A DNA stretch of 64,000 nucleotides. Source: Gluconacetobacter dulcium. GTDB lineage: Bacteria; Pseudomonadota; Alphaproteobacteria; Acetobacterales; Acetobacteraceae. Under the pieces are notes generated by a model. The model did not search any database. It was not told the DNA's origin and was given only the letters and a program-made list of their open reading frames with translations. The stretch spans positions 1 to 64,000 of the forward strand of contig NZ_JABEQN010000017.1 of the NCBI RefSeq assembly GCF_014174165.1. The letters are read 5' to 3'. The translations under genes were made by a program, and so were the position numbers. Of this stretch, positions 50,097 through 57,914 are shown in pieces (within the stretch, counting starts at the first letter, position 1; each line of letters begins with the position of its first letter).

Positions 50097-50310
50097 ATGG
50101 CGCAGATCAGACTGACCGGGACGATGCGAGAGATCGCCTCGGCCCTGGATCGCATCGCCGCGATCGGGCGCTACCCGTCGCGGGTGCTGGCGGCGGTGGG
50201 CGAGGACTTGATCCAGTCCACCCAGTGGCGGTTCGAGACCCAGACGGCGTCGGACGGCACGCCCTGGACGCCGCTGAATCCGCATCACGCGGCGGACAAG
50301 GCGGCGGCCC
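50097..50310 (+). pseudogene. Mu-like phage virion morphogenesis protein (gpG-type), 5' fragment
   Basis: About 70 residues beginning MAQIRLTGTMREIASALDRI and running to RFETQTASDGTPWTPLNP match the N-terminal half of the phage virion morphogenesis (Mu gpG) family. The frame then continues into unrelated sequence, so the C-terminal half is missing. It is joined directly to a fragment of the next gene in Mu-type order. Confidence 0.7.
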
Positions 50311-50635
50311 GGCACCGGCCGTTGGCTGGATCGTCGCGATGCAGGCCCGCCAGGACGGCATCTGGGGGCGTGTCGAATGGACGCCCGACGGACGCGCCCT
50401 CGTGGAAGGGCGCGCCTATCGCGGGATTTCGCCCGCGTTCATGGCCCCGAACGGCCGGGTGACGCAGGTCGCCCGCGCATCCCTCACCAATCTGCCCAAC
50501 CTGCAACTCGCCTCTCTGCACAACCAGGGGAACCGAACGGACCTCGCTGACATCCGGCGGAGGCTCGGCCTCCCCGAAACCGCGACCGATGCCGACGTGG
50601 CCGCCGCGCTGGCTGGTGCGCCCCGATGGCTACGT
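50311..50635 (+). pseudogene. Mu-like phage protease (gpI-type), internal/C-terminal fragment
   Basis: In a different frame from the gpG fragment, GWIVAMQARQDGIWGRVEWT, YRGISPAFM and ASLTNLPNLQLASLH match the Mu-like prophage I protein (capsid protease/scaffold). The N-terminus is missing, and the frame runs into unrelated sequence near 50635. An internal deletion fused the two phage genes. Confidence 0.7.
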
Positions 50636-50726
50636 CGCCGCGACATCCCGCGCGGGAAAATGGTCACCCATCGAAGCGGCCCTGTCGAAGATCGTGGTCC
50701 CAACTGCCCACGACCCGAAAACGTAA
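50607..50726 (+). pseudogene. Possible 3' end of a flavoprotein monooxygenase gene
   Basis: A 39-codon frame ending at TAA 50724 reads RWLVRPDGYVAA and then IEAALSKIV. This recalls the last residues of FAD-dependent aromatic hydroxylases (LVRPDGYVAWR type). There is no start and no upstream homology, so this is a weak call. Confidence 0.25.
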
Positions 50727-50791
50727 GATCCTGTCGAAGAATCCACACCAGCGACAATCCGCCATCCCATGCGAACGGGCTCCGCTCCGGA

Positions 50792-52096
50792 TCAGGTCCG
50801 CCCCCGGCGCGGCGGCTCCTCACCGGTCACACGCTGCCAATATTCATCGGCCCGCTTCTCGAACGTCGCCGCATCGCGGGCATCGCTCTGATACAGCGTC
50901 CCCTTCGCGATCGGCGCATAAACCTGCTCCACCCAACCGCGCGGGTCGTCATGGGGAAAGCGATATCCGACATGGCCGAGCGACGCCGCCCCCTTGTAAT
51001 GGGTATCGCGCAGATGCAGCGGCACCGCGGCAGGCGGATTGCTCGTCACATACTGCATGGCGGTAGAAATCCCCCGGCACGCCGAGCCCGATTTGGGCGC
51101 CCGCGCCACATGCAGCGCCGCATGCGCCAGCACGATCTGCGCCTCGGGATACCCGATCTTCTCCACGGCCTGCATCGCCGCCACGGCGGTCTGGAGCGCG
51201 GTATTGTCGGCCAGCCCCACATCCTCCGACGCATGGATCATGATCCGCCGCGCGATATAGCGCGGGTCTTCACCGCCATGGATCAGGCGCGCCAGCCAGT
51301 ACAGCGTGGCATCCGGGTCCGACCCGCGCATCGATTTCACGAAGGCCGATACGACATCATAATGCGCATCGCCCGACCGGTCGTGATTGACGGGCGCCGC
51401 CGCATAAGCCTCATCCAGCATCGCGTCGCTGACCGTGACCGCCCGCGCTTCATGCCCCACCGCCAGGCTTTCCAGCGTCGTCAGCGCCCGGCGCGCGTCG
51501 CCCCCCGAACGGCCCGCGATCCGGCGAACCTGCTCCCCCGTCAGCCCGATCTCCACGCCCTCGGCGCGCAGATGGCCGATGCCACGCCGCACCACCTGCT
51601 CCATCTCGTCGAGACTCAGCGGCTCCAGCTTCAGGATCGTCGAGCGCGACACCAGCGCCGGGGTCAGCACATGATACGGGTTGCCGGTGGTGGCCCCGAT
51701 GAAATCGGCCGTGCCTTCCTCGCAGATCGCCAGCAGGTCATCGGTCTGGGTCGCCGTGAAACGCTGCACTTCATCGACGAAGATCAGCAGCGGCACCATC
51801 CGCGCCTCGTCCGCCAGCTTGCGGATGTCCGAAACACCGCTGCGCGTCGCATGCAGCGGGCGGAACCGCTTGCCGAGCATGTTCCCCACGGCCCGCGCGA
51901 TCGAGGTCTTGCCCACGCCGGGCGGTCCGTAAAGGATGACGCTGCCCAGCGCCCCGCCGGCAATCCGCCGGCGCAGGATAGACCCCGGCGCGATCGCCGC
52001 CGACTGCCCGATCACGTCATCCAGCGTCGCCGGGCGCAACTGGGCGGCCAGCGGCACCCGCCCCAGCGGCGCCCCGCTGTCGAAAAGATCGCTCAT
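50792..52096 (-). CDS. rarA: Replication-associated recombination protein A
   Basis: A 434-residue AAA+ ATPase of the RarA/MgsA/WRNIP1 family, which acts at stalled replication forks. Walker A is YGPPGVGKTSIAR, Walker B LLIFVDEVQRF, sensor 1 FIGATTGNP and the arginine region SGGDARRAL. The tetramerisation region has YDVVSAFVKSMRGSDPDA and HASEDVGLAD. ATG 52096 fits the family. Confidence 0.95.
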   Translation of the reverse strand: MSDLFDSGAPLGRVPLAAQLRPATLDDVIGQSAAIAPGSILRRRIAGGALGSVILYGPPGVGKTSIARAVGNMLGKRFRPLHATRSGVSDIRKLADEARMVPLLIFVDEVQRFTATQTDDLLAICEEGTADFIGATTGNPYHVLTPALVSRSTILKLEPLSLDEMEQVVRRGIGHLRAEGVEIGLTGEQVRRIAGRSGGDARRALTTLESLAVGHEARAVTVSDAMLDEAYAAAPVNHDRSGDAHYDVVSAFVKSMRGSDPDATLYWLARLIHGGEDPRYIARRIMIHASEDVGLADNTALQTAVAAMQAVEKIGYPEAQIVLAHAALHVARAPKSGSACRGISTAMQYVTSNPPAAVPLHLRDTHYKGAASLGHVGYRFPHDDPRGWVEQVYAPIAKGTLYQSDARDAATFEKRADEYWQRVTGEEPPRRGRT

Positions 52097-52144
52097 CGCT
52101 CACCCCGGGACCGAATTGCCCGGACCAACGTGGGCGCGCCCCGC

Positions 52145-52567
52145 CTAATCATCCAACCGCACCGAACGCCCCCGCTTGATACCCGCCCGATGGGCCTTGC
52201 CATCCAGCCGGCGCTGGCGCGCGGCCCGACCAGGCCGCGTGGCCACACGAAAGGCGGGGCGATGCGCCGCCTCGCGGATCAATTCGGCCAGCCGCTCGAT
52301 GGCATCCTCGCGGTTGCGCAGCTGCGTGCGAAACCGCCGCGCCGTGATCACGATCACCCCATCCCGCGTGGCACGGCTACCCGCGACTTCCAGCAGCCTC
52401 ACCCGCACCCGTTCGGGCAGCGAAGGCGAGCGCGCGGCGTCAAACCGCAACTGCGCCGCCGTGGCCACCTTGTTGACGTTCTGCCCGCCAGGGCCGGATG
52501 CAAGGATGTAGCTGACCTCCAGCTCGGTCTCGGCCAGCGACAGTCCGGGAAGGATCGGGATTGCCAT
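52145..52567 (-). CDS. arfB: Alternative ribosome-rescue peptidyl-tRNA hydrolase ArfB
   Basis: A 140-residue class I release-factor-like protein. The catalytic GGQ is in ASGPGGQNVNKVAT, and the basic C-terminal tail (ARQRRLDGKAHRAGIKRGRS) enters the empty mRNA channel in ArfB/YaeJ. ATG 52567 is preferred to 52579. It is located just upstream of rarA on the same strand. Confidence 0.92.
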   Translation of the reverse strand: MAIPILPGLSLAETELEVSYILASGPGGQNVNKVATAAQLRFDAARSPSLPERVRVRLLEVAGSRATRDGVIVITARRFRTQLRNREDAIERLAELIREAAHRPAFRVATRPGRAARQRRLDGKAHRAGIKRGRSVRLDD

Positions 52568-52631
52568 GGCGCGCGACATACCATGTTTCGCGCCGCCACG
52601 CGCTATTCCTCCGTGATCGCAGATCTGCCGT

Positions 52632-52915
52632 CTATCCGCTTGTGGGCAGTTCGAACATATCAATGGTTTCAGGTTCATCCTGTCCAGAGGCAAACCACGC
52701 CTGCGCCAGCGGGTGAGAGAGCATCCGCTCCAGATAGCGCCCGGCACGACCTTCCAAGGAAACACCGTAAGTCTGGAAGCGGGAAGCCACCGGCGCGAAC
52801 ATGATATCGGCGGCCGTGAAGTATCCAAACAGCCAAGGCCCCCCAGGGGGGTTCTCCGCCGTCTCCCCTATCGCCGCCACGCGCGCGATATCGGCTTCAA
52901 CTTCCAGCGTCCGCT
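52632..52915 (-). pseudogene. Glutathione S-transferase, C-terminal fragment
   Basis: The segment from about LEVEADIARVAAIG through GPWLFGYFTAADIMFAPVASR and YLERMLSHPLAQAW matches the C-terminal helical domain of GSTs. The thioredoxin-like N-terminal domain is missing. Upstream the frame runs into the recombinase relic, so the gene was cut at about 52915. Confidence 0.7.
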
Positions 52916-53647
52916 GGGGCCGCCGATTGCGCCCCCCCCGCAATACCCGATACCGACACTCCCGAAGCCCTGGCTCCGGGAGTGTTCGTGTTTTTGGCCC
53001 CCTGATCGCGTGACGCGGCGAAGTCGAGCAGGTTTCCGAGTTCGCCATGGAGCGTGGCGTGCATCTCGCCCCGGCCTTTGCCGGGATGAAGCACGATCTT
53101 CTCGATCAGGGCGCGGATGGCCTCGGACGCTTCCTGCCGGTCCTCGGGGTGGTTCAGGGTTTCCGCCAGCCGCTCGACCTTGTGCTTGAAGATCGCCGCG
53201 ACATTGGGATGGATACCCGCCTCGACCCGGCCCCGAAGGCCGCGATGGGTCTTCATCGCTAGGTCCTTGAGGAACAAAGCGTTCATCGTGCCTTTGAGGC
53301 CGCCGTGAAGTTCGGAGATCTCGCCCTCGGCCAGGGTGACAATGGTCACGCCGGCAAACTGGAGACGCTTGAACAGGGTAGCGACGTCGGCCTGGTCGCG
53401 GGACACGCGATCGAGGGATTCGGCCAGCACGACGTCGAACTGCCCGGCCTGAGCCGTCGCGCAGCACGGTCTGGATGCCGGGGCGCAGGATCATGCTGGC
53501 CCCGAAGATGGCCGCGTCGCGGTAATACTCCACCACCTGCCAGTCCTCGCGCGTGGCGCGTTCCTCACAGAGGCGGAACTGGTCCTCGATCGAAGCCCCC
53601 CGCTGGTTGTCCGAGGATTAGCGGGCATAGAGAGCAACGCGGGTCAT
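52897..53647 (-). pseudogene. Serine site-specific recombinase relic
   Basis: From ATG 53647 the frame reads MTRVALYAR, then TAA (53620-53618) where the family has the Tyr before the catalytic Ser, then SSDNQRGASIEDQF and EYYRDAAIFGAS. A frameshift near 53455-53465 leads into FDVVLAESLDRVSRDQADVA and MKTHRGLRGRVEAG. The central recombinase domain is deleted, and a C-terminal piece (HPNVAAIFKHKVERLAETL, IEKIVLHPGKG) follows. It therefore has a nonsense codon, a frameshift and an internal deletion. It abuts the truncated GST. Confidence 0.8.
52956..52985 (+). repeat. Inverted repeat at the recombinase/GST junction
   Basis: A perfect 9-bp stem ACACTCCCG / CGGGAGTGT with a 12-base loop. On the plus strand it is followed by TCGTGTTTTTGG. 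It lies near the 3' end of the recombinase relic and could be its terminator or part of an element end. Confidence 0.4.
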
Positions 53648-53679
53648 GGCGAATCTCCCGATAGGTGGTTTTGTAAGGT

Positions 53680-53887
53680 TTACCTCTTGCGGTTTCTGCC
53701 GCTGGGCTGATGTGTCCGATCGGCTGGCGTCTCCGGGATGCGCCCGGTTGCCGCCGTGTAGATGTCGCTATCCTCGCGGCGTCCGACCGCGATGACGAAG
53801 ATGACGATCCGCTGTTCCACGACCTGATAGACGAGGCGGTAGCCGTCCTAGAGCACGATCGTCGAACTCGATCGCGTATTCAGTCAT
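53680..53887 (-). pseudogene. RelE/ParE-family toxin, internally deleted
   Basis: The frame starts MTEYAIEFDDRAL at 53887, overlapping the antitoxin stop by 8 bases. It then jumps, in a shifted frame, to DGYRLVYQVVEQRIVIFVIAVGRRE, the C-terminal strand region of RelE toxins. About 50 central residues are missing and the frame is broken, so the toxin should be inactive. Confidence 0.7.
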
Positions 53888-54143
53888 CCGGATGGCGGGC
53901 CTTCAAGTCCGCCAGCGTCATGCGATGACGCGGCGCGGGATCGGCGAGGCGTTCGCGGACGATCTCGATCAGCCTTGCATCCTCGTCGGTCACAAGGCGG
54001 CGCTTGACCGGCGGCTGGCCGGTCTCGGCGATATAGGCCAGGGTATCGCGCAGCACGTCGGACAGGGACATGCCTTGCGCCGACAGCTTCGCGACAGCGG
54101 CGGCCTTGAGGGTGTCATCGACACGGAACGTCACGGCGGACAT
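53880..54143 (-). CDS. RelB/DinJ-family antitoxin
   Basis: An 87-residue antitoxin with an N-terminal ribbon-helix-helix (VTFRVDDTLKAAAVAKLSAQGMSLSDVLR) that would bind its own promoter, and a charged C-terminal tail that would wrap the toxin. ATG 54143 has GAGGA just upstream. It is intact while the downstream toxin gene is broken. Confidence 0.78.
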   Translation of the reverse strand: MSAVTFRVDDTLKAAAVAKLSAQGMSLSDVLRDTLAYIAETGQPPVKRRLVTDEDARLIEIVRERLADPAPRHRMTLADLKARHPDD

Positions 54144-54250
54144 GGCTTCCTCCTGATTGCAGGACAAATGTAATACATTTGTACGAATAAAGGAAGCGCA
54201 AAACAGGTGATCCCGGCCTGCCTGAAATGGTGCCCTGGATGGGACAGGCG

Positions 54251-54499
54251 TCATTCATCTGGTTCCTCTCGACTTGCTGTCCTTCGGTCTGACGGATCGT
54301 TGTCGTTGGCTGTGTCAATCTGACCCAGCCGCCGTTGGAATTCCTCGCGGGCGATCTGGCGTCCAAGCATCCTGGCGAGGATGAACACCAGTTCGTCCAT
54401 CCGCGCTTTCATCGCCGGATCGGATGCGGTTCCCGACGGGTTATTATCATTGGCCGGCGCGATCGGCCCAGTCTTCGCCCTGCGGTCCTTGCCCGTCAT
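54251..54499 (-). CDS. Hypothetical protein of the accessory region
   Basis: An 82-residue protein starting MTGKDRRAKTGPIAPANDNN. It has a helical core MDELVFILARMLGRQIAREEF and a second NDND stretch near the end. AGGA precedes ATG 54499. Such proteins often accompany recombinases of integrated elements, but no function is known. Confidence 0.55.
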   Translation of the reverse strand: MTGKDRRAKTGPIAPANDNNPSGTASDPAMKARMDELVFILARMLGRQIAREEFQRRLGQIDTANDNDPSDRRTASREEPDE

Positions 54500-54993
54500 C
54501 GTCCTGCCCTTCCCGTCTGGAGAGAACCGGATCATGGGGCATGAAAAACGAATACCTCAAGGCAAGGGCGTTGTACTTTGGAAGCGAGGACATGGTACTC
54601 GTGTCGGAAATTGTAGGCGTGTGCGTACTCTGGCGTATCCGGGCGTAATCCGGCGGACGACAAAAGGAGAACGTTCGGTGATATGATGAATAACTATTAA
54701 TTATTCTGATGGTTTTGTGAATAAGGCGGGGCGTCAGAAGCACAGAATCTTCAGTTGAAGCGCCGCATAATTCACGGCGTTGCTACACCTGCTTTTGCCA
54801 TAGCGCCGGATCGTGATGGGGCAGGCAATGAAGACGCGATAGAGGGCGCCCAAACCTGCCTTTCTGCATTTTTGATGCCTCTTGACACCATGCACGGAGT
54901 TCCCAGATTGAATTTGCCGGCCGCCGAAGGGGTCGGCAGACAGAACTATCAGTTTTGATCTTGTGTCCATGTTGCTCAAAGGAGGATATGGCT
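54500..54993 (+). promoter_or_regulatory. Hsp20 upstream region with RpoH-like promoter
   Basis: No gene is seen in this stretch of nearly 500 bp. CTTGAC (54881-54886) and CCCAGAT (54902-54908), 15 bases apart, resemble a sigma-32 promoter. A start near 54914 would give a leader of about 80 bases. A first hairpin TGCCGGCC / GGTCGGCA lies at 54915-54938, ahead of the thermometer hairpin. Confidence 0.5.
54967..54991 (+). promoter_or_regulatory. ROSE-like RNA thermometer hairpin
   Basis: The bases CCATGTT-G-CTC (54967-54977) pair with GAGGATATGG (54982-54991) around the loop AAAG. This gives ten pairs, including two G-U pairs, with G54974 bulged. The UUGCU element opposite the Shine-Dalgarno AGGAGG is the signature of ROSE elements that block Hsp20 translation until heat melts them. 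Spacing to ATG 54994 is standard. Confidence 0.6.
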
Positions 54994-55485
54994 ATGAGAG
55001 CCACCGTTGATTTTGCCCCCCTGTTCCGTTCGAGCGTGGGTTTTGACAGAATGCTCAATGCCCTTGATCTCGCCGGTCGGATTCCGACGGCCGATAACTG
55101 GCCGCCTTACGATATCATCAAGACCGGTGAGGATGATTACCGGATCGACATGGCGGTTGCCGGACTTGCCGAGAACGACCTTACGATCACCCAGGAGCGC
55201 AATATTCTTGTCGTGGCAGGACGAAAGGCGCTGGAGCCGCAAAGTGCCGGCGAATATCTCCATCGTGGTATTGCGGGCAGAGAATTCGAACGCCGCTTCG
55301 ATCTGGCCGAGCATATGAAAGTCACCGATGCGCACTTCGAGAACGGACTTCTGTCCATTACCCTGAAACGTGAGATACCCGAAGCGATGAAGCCGCGTCG
55401 TATCGCGATTACGTCCTCTACAATACGTGCGGACCGTGCGGAAGAAGCCGTGCCCCAGATCGAGGCACGGAAAGAGGCAGCCTGA
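54994..55485 (+). CDS. Hsp20/alpha-crystallin small heat-shock protein
   Basis: A 163-residue IbpA-type holdase chaperone. The alpha-crystallin domain (about residues 35-130) has YDIIKTGEDDYRIDMAVAGL, LVVAGRK and HFENGLLSITLKREIPEAMKPRRIAI, with the C-terminal I-x-I-like anchor. ATG 54994 is chosen because AGGAGG is eight bases upstream; ATG 54988 would be too close. Leader elements indicate heat control. Confidence 0.93.
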   Translation: MRATVDFAPLFRSSVGFDRMLNALDLAGRIPTADNWPPYDIIKTGEDDYRIDMAVAGLAENDLTITQERNILVVAGRKALEPQSAGEYLHRGIAGREFERRFDLAEHMKVTDAHFENGLLSITLKREIPEAMKPRRIAITSSTIRADRAEEAVPQIEARKEAA

Positions 55486-55499
55486 TAGCGTGACGAAAC

Positions 55500-55533
55500 C
55501 TCTCCCCCGGCCATTCATCCGGCCGGGGGAGAG
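55500..55533 (+). terminator. Strong hairpin after hsp20
   Basis: A perfect 13-bp stem CTCTCCCCCGGCC / GGCCGGGGGAGAG with an 8-base loop, 15 bases after the hsp20 stop. There is no T-run, but the stability suits a terminator. Confidence 0.65.
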
Positions 55534-55545
55534 TCTCGAAAGGTC

Positions 55546-55903
55546 ATGAGCATGAAGAGGATGAAAATATTTCTGCCATGCGCTGCTCTGGGCTTGTCTC
55601 TACTGAGCCAGTCGGACGCACATGCTGCTGATCTCGCCCGGGCGGCTGCAACATCGTTCGATGCGAGGGCGACTGAGGGAACGTCCACAATCCCCAAAAC
55701 CGGAGCGCGCACTCATTACGAATGACGCCACAGGTGATATGCTGGTCGACAGCTTGAACGCAAGCCAGTTGGATCAGAATTACAAGGGGCCGGTCTATTA
55801 TCCCGGACAACCCATTCCGCCGTTCCGGCCCATCGACACAGATCATCTGGCGCCGTCAGGGCCAGAGACGGCGAAGAAGTCGTCCTCATCGCACGGGACG
55901 TAA
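55546..55903 (+). pseudogene. Small exported protein gene, probably frameshifted
   Basis: The first frame (55546-55725, 59 residues) begins MSMKRMKIFLPCAALGLS with a signal peptide ending near DAHAADL, and has AAAGG upstream. A second frame continues from about 55710 as ITNDATGDMLVDSLNASQLD, NYKGPVYYPGQPIPPFR and ends at TAA 55903. The second part looks coding but lacks its own good start, so one shifted base probably split a single gene. Two separate small genes are the alternative. Confidence 0.45.
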
Positions 55904-55952
55904 TGGGGCTTTGAGTAAAGGCGGCGTTAGAGACCGCCTTTACCTCGACTCT

Positions 55953-56513
55953 TCAGGATGAAGACCGTTCAGGCTCACAGCGGGCCGCAGGATTATCTTC
56001 GAGATGCGCCTGTTCCCTGGCATCGCGCGCGACACGCGCATCCTGTTCGCGAACCAGCCAGTAGACGATGCCCAGAGCCAGAACAGCCGCCGAGAGAGCG
56101 AACAATTCCAGGGCAGTCACATCATGCAGATCCAGCAGGATGAATTTGCGGGCAATCGCCAGGAGAGCGATCAGGACGATGGTCCGCACCCGGATGACGT
56201 TCTCATGCTGGGCAAGAACGACCAGCAGGGAGTGCTTGAACTCAAGAGCGATGATAACAGTAAAGATCGCGCCAAAAATCGCCTGGAAGATCGTCTGATT
56301 GATCGGATCGATTCCGACATCGACGACCAAATGCCATACCGCGCCGATCAGATGAATCGTCGCTATGGCGGTTACCAGCATGATGAGCGCAATCAGGGTC
56401 AGAATGATCGCCTGTTCAAAACGCTCGTAGAATGTCAGGCCCCTGAACAGCTTGATGAGCCGGGACCAGTCCCTGCTCTGCCAGGAACGTTTCATGGAGA
56501 GGTCTTCCATAGC
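55953..56513 (-). CDS. PsiE-family phosphate-starvation-inducible membrane protein
   Basis: A 186-residue membrane protein with four predicted helices (FEQAIILTLIALIMLVTAIA; a second near AIFGAIFTVIIALEF; VRTIVLIALLAIARKFIL; ALELFALSAAVLALGIVYWL), matching the PsiE family. ATG 56513 has GGGA upstream; ATG 56498 is also possible. PsiE homologues occur with Hsp20 in transferable stress-tolerance loci, as here. Confidence 0.85.
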   Translation of the reverse strand, partial: AMEDLSMKRSWQSRDWSRLIKLFRGLTFYERFEQAIILTLIALIMLVTAIATIHLIGAVWHLVVDVGIDPINQTIFQAIFGAIFTVIIALEFKHSLLVVLAQHENVIRVRTIVLIALLAIARKFILLDLHDVTALELFALSAAVLALGIVYWLVREQDARVARDAREQAHLEDNPAARCEPERSSS

Positions 56514-56591
56514 CGTTTTCCCATCTATGAATTGCGTTATAGTTCCCACGTCCTGGGTCTGGCTTTTCTTTTAGTAATGGAGAACGTCCCC

Positions 56592-56786
56592 ATGCAGGAC
56601 ACGTTCCGGATCATGGGCGCTCACCGCCCGTTCGAACCGCCTCCGCTTCCTTTTCGGGAGAAGGAGCAGCGCCCGCATCCGGCGCCTGCACCTGACGAAG
56701 AGGAGCCACCAATCGATCCGGACAAGGAAGGACTGGTCGAACCGCTCGATCCCTCGGATGTGGATGCGGACCCACATGCGGACTGA
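56592..56786 (+). CDS. Small acidic proline-rich protein
   Basis: A 64-residue protein MQDTFRIMGAHRPFEPPPLP, then an acidic Pro/Glu/Asp tail ending DADPHAD. GGAGAA lies eight bases upstream of ATG 56592. An in-frame ATG 15 bases earlier is less likely. It is divergent from psiE. Function is unknown; likely disordered. Confidence 0.55.
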   Translation: MQDTFRIMGAHRPFEPPPLPFREKEQRPHPAPAPDEEEPPIDPDKEGLVEPLDPSDVDADPHAD

Positions 56787-56831
56787 AACAGTCTGCGGAA
56801 AGACACGTGGTCGTTCCGGCGCACATCCGGG

Positions 56832-57209
56832 TCAGAGCCGGTGCCAGCGTGGCAGACGACAGGACAATGTTCTGGCATGATCTCGCACGGCCTTTGGCAA
56901 GGCCGATGTCAGCTGGTTTTCGAGGGCTCCCAACGACCAGCCCAGGGCCTTGGCCATGTGCGTGCGGTCAGCGACAGGCAGGAGTTTTCGGACCACGGCG
57001 ACGGTGGTTGCTTCCGGGTCTGACGCGGTTCTCCAGCGAGAAACCCGATCGTAAACCCGGTGGTCGGCCGCCCGACGCATGAGGCCGTCATATCCCCGGC
57101 CTTTTTCCTCGTCGCCGAGATAGTCGGCCAGCAGGACCGCCAGTTCTGTGCCGATCTGAACGGTCGGAAGCGACAAAATTCTGTTCGGCCTGTCCGTGTG
57201 AAGAGTCAT
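56832..57209 (-). CDS. Hypothetical protein coupled to STN-domain protein
   Basis: A 125-residue soluble, helical protein (MTLHTDRPNRILSLPTVQIG; later HMAKALGWSLGALENQL) with no motif recognised. Its ATG overlaps the stop of the STN-domain gene (ATGA), so the pair is co-translated. A regulator partner is possible but not shown. Confidence 0.55.
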   Translation of the reverse strand: MTLHTDRPNRILSLPTVQIGTELAVLLADYLGDEEKGRGYDGLMRRAADHRVYDRVSRWRTASDPEATTVAVVRKLLPVADRTHMAKALGWSLGALENQLTSALPKAVRDHARTLSCRLPRWHRL

Positions 57210-57640
57210 GATGCAGTCCTCAGGCCGGCGCGCGTGTCGCCCGATGTCAGAGCCGTCGCATCCAGAGGGCTGACGCTCAAGCCCGAAACAGTAGCGGTGA
57301 CGTCGACATGCACGGACCCGAACAGATGCAGGAGGGCGGCCTGAGGCGTATAGGCGCCTTTTACGGCTGCGGAGGTCCGGCCGTCCATAAGAACCGGGTC
57401 GACAAGGACCGGGCACCCGGTCTGCCGGCCCAATATCTCGATGGCGCGGTCCAGTGGCATGGATGGAATGTTCACCGGCTGCGTTTCTGTCTCGCACGAC
57501 AGCACATCATGCGGCGCATGAGCCGATGCCGGCGAGGCCATTCCGACCAGCGGCATGAGGACGAGACCGACAGCGGCGTGTGGTCTATCCCTCTGCCGAA
57601 GGCGCCGAGGTTGCTTGGCAGTCTGTTCCGCGTGCGCCAT
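57206..57640 (-). CDS. Orphan STN-domain periplasmic protein
   Basis: A 144-residue exported protein. The signal peptide ends near ASPASAHA. A secretin/TonB short N-terminal (STN) domain follows: MPLDRAIEILGRQTGCPVLVD, then AVKGAYTPQAALLHLF and VTATVSGLSVSP. STN domains usually begin transducing TonB receptors or secretins; here the domain stands alone. ATG 57640 follows AGGAG closely, so the start is uncertain. Confidence 0.7.
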   Translation of the reverse strand: MAHAEQTAKQPRRLRQRDRPHAAVGLVLMPLVGMASPASAHAPHDVLSCETETQPVNIPSMPLDRAIEILGRQTGCPVLVDPVLMDGRTSAAVKGAYTPQAALLHLFGSVHVDVTATVSGLSVSPLDATALTSGDTRAGLRTAS

Positions 57641-57800
57641 CTCTCCTGCGGAGTGTGACCAAACTGGCCGCATTGTCCCCAGTGAACGGGGCACGGGGGG
57701 ATGGATGTTCCAATAGTGCTGAAGCGCCTTCAGGTTGAGAAAATGGATAAAACTTGACATCTCCCTGTTCTCGCTGCTTTCGACTTCACCTTCAGAGACG

Positions 57801-57824
57801 CGGGGCCTCCGATGGAAGGCCCCG
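57801..57824 (-). terminator. Hairpin downstream of the winged-helix gene
   Basis: A perfect 8-bp stem CGGGGCCT / AGGCCCCG with an 8-base loop, 90 bases beyond the stop of the minus-strand wHTH gene and before the STN gene. Probably a terminator separating the two units. Confidence 0.5.
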
Positions 57825-57914
57825 CTCCACCCTCTCGTTCCTGCGGTCGTTCCAGGGAAGACGGCGTTTCCGCTCGGAGAAGGCGTTTCTGATCTACCCG
57901 GCGCGGTCGGTACC

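Noticed and set aside
50054-52804. 916-codon plus-strand open frame over rarA
   Set aside because: Only its first part carries signal (the Mu-like protease fragment). The rest is antisense to rarA and arfB.
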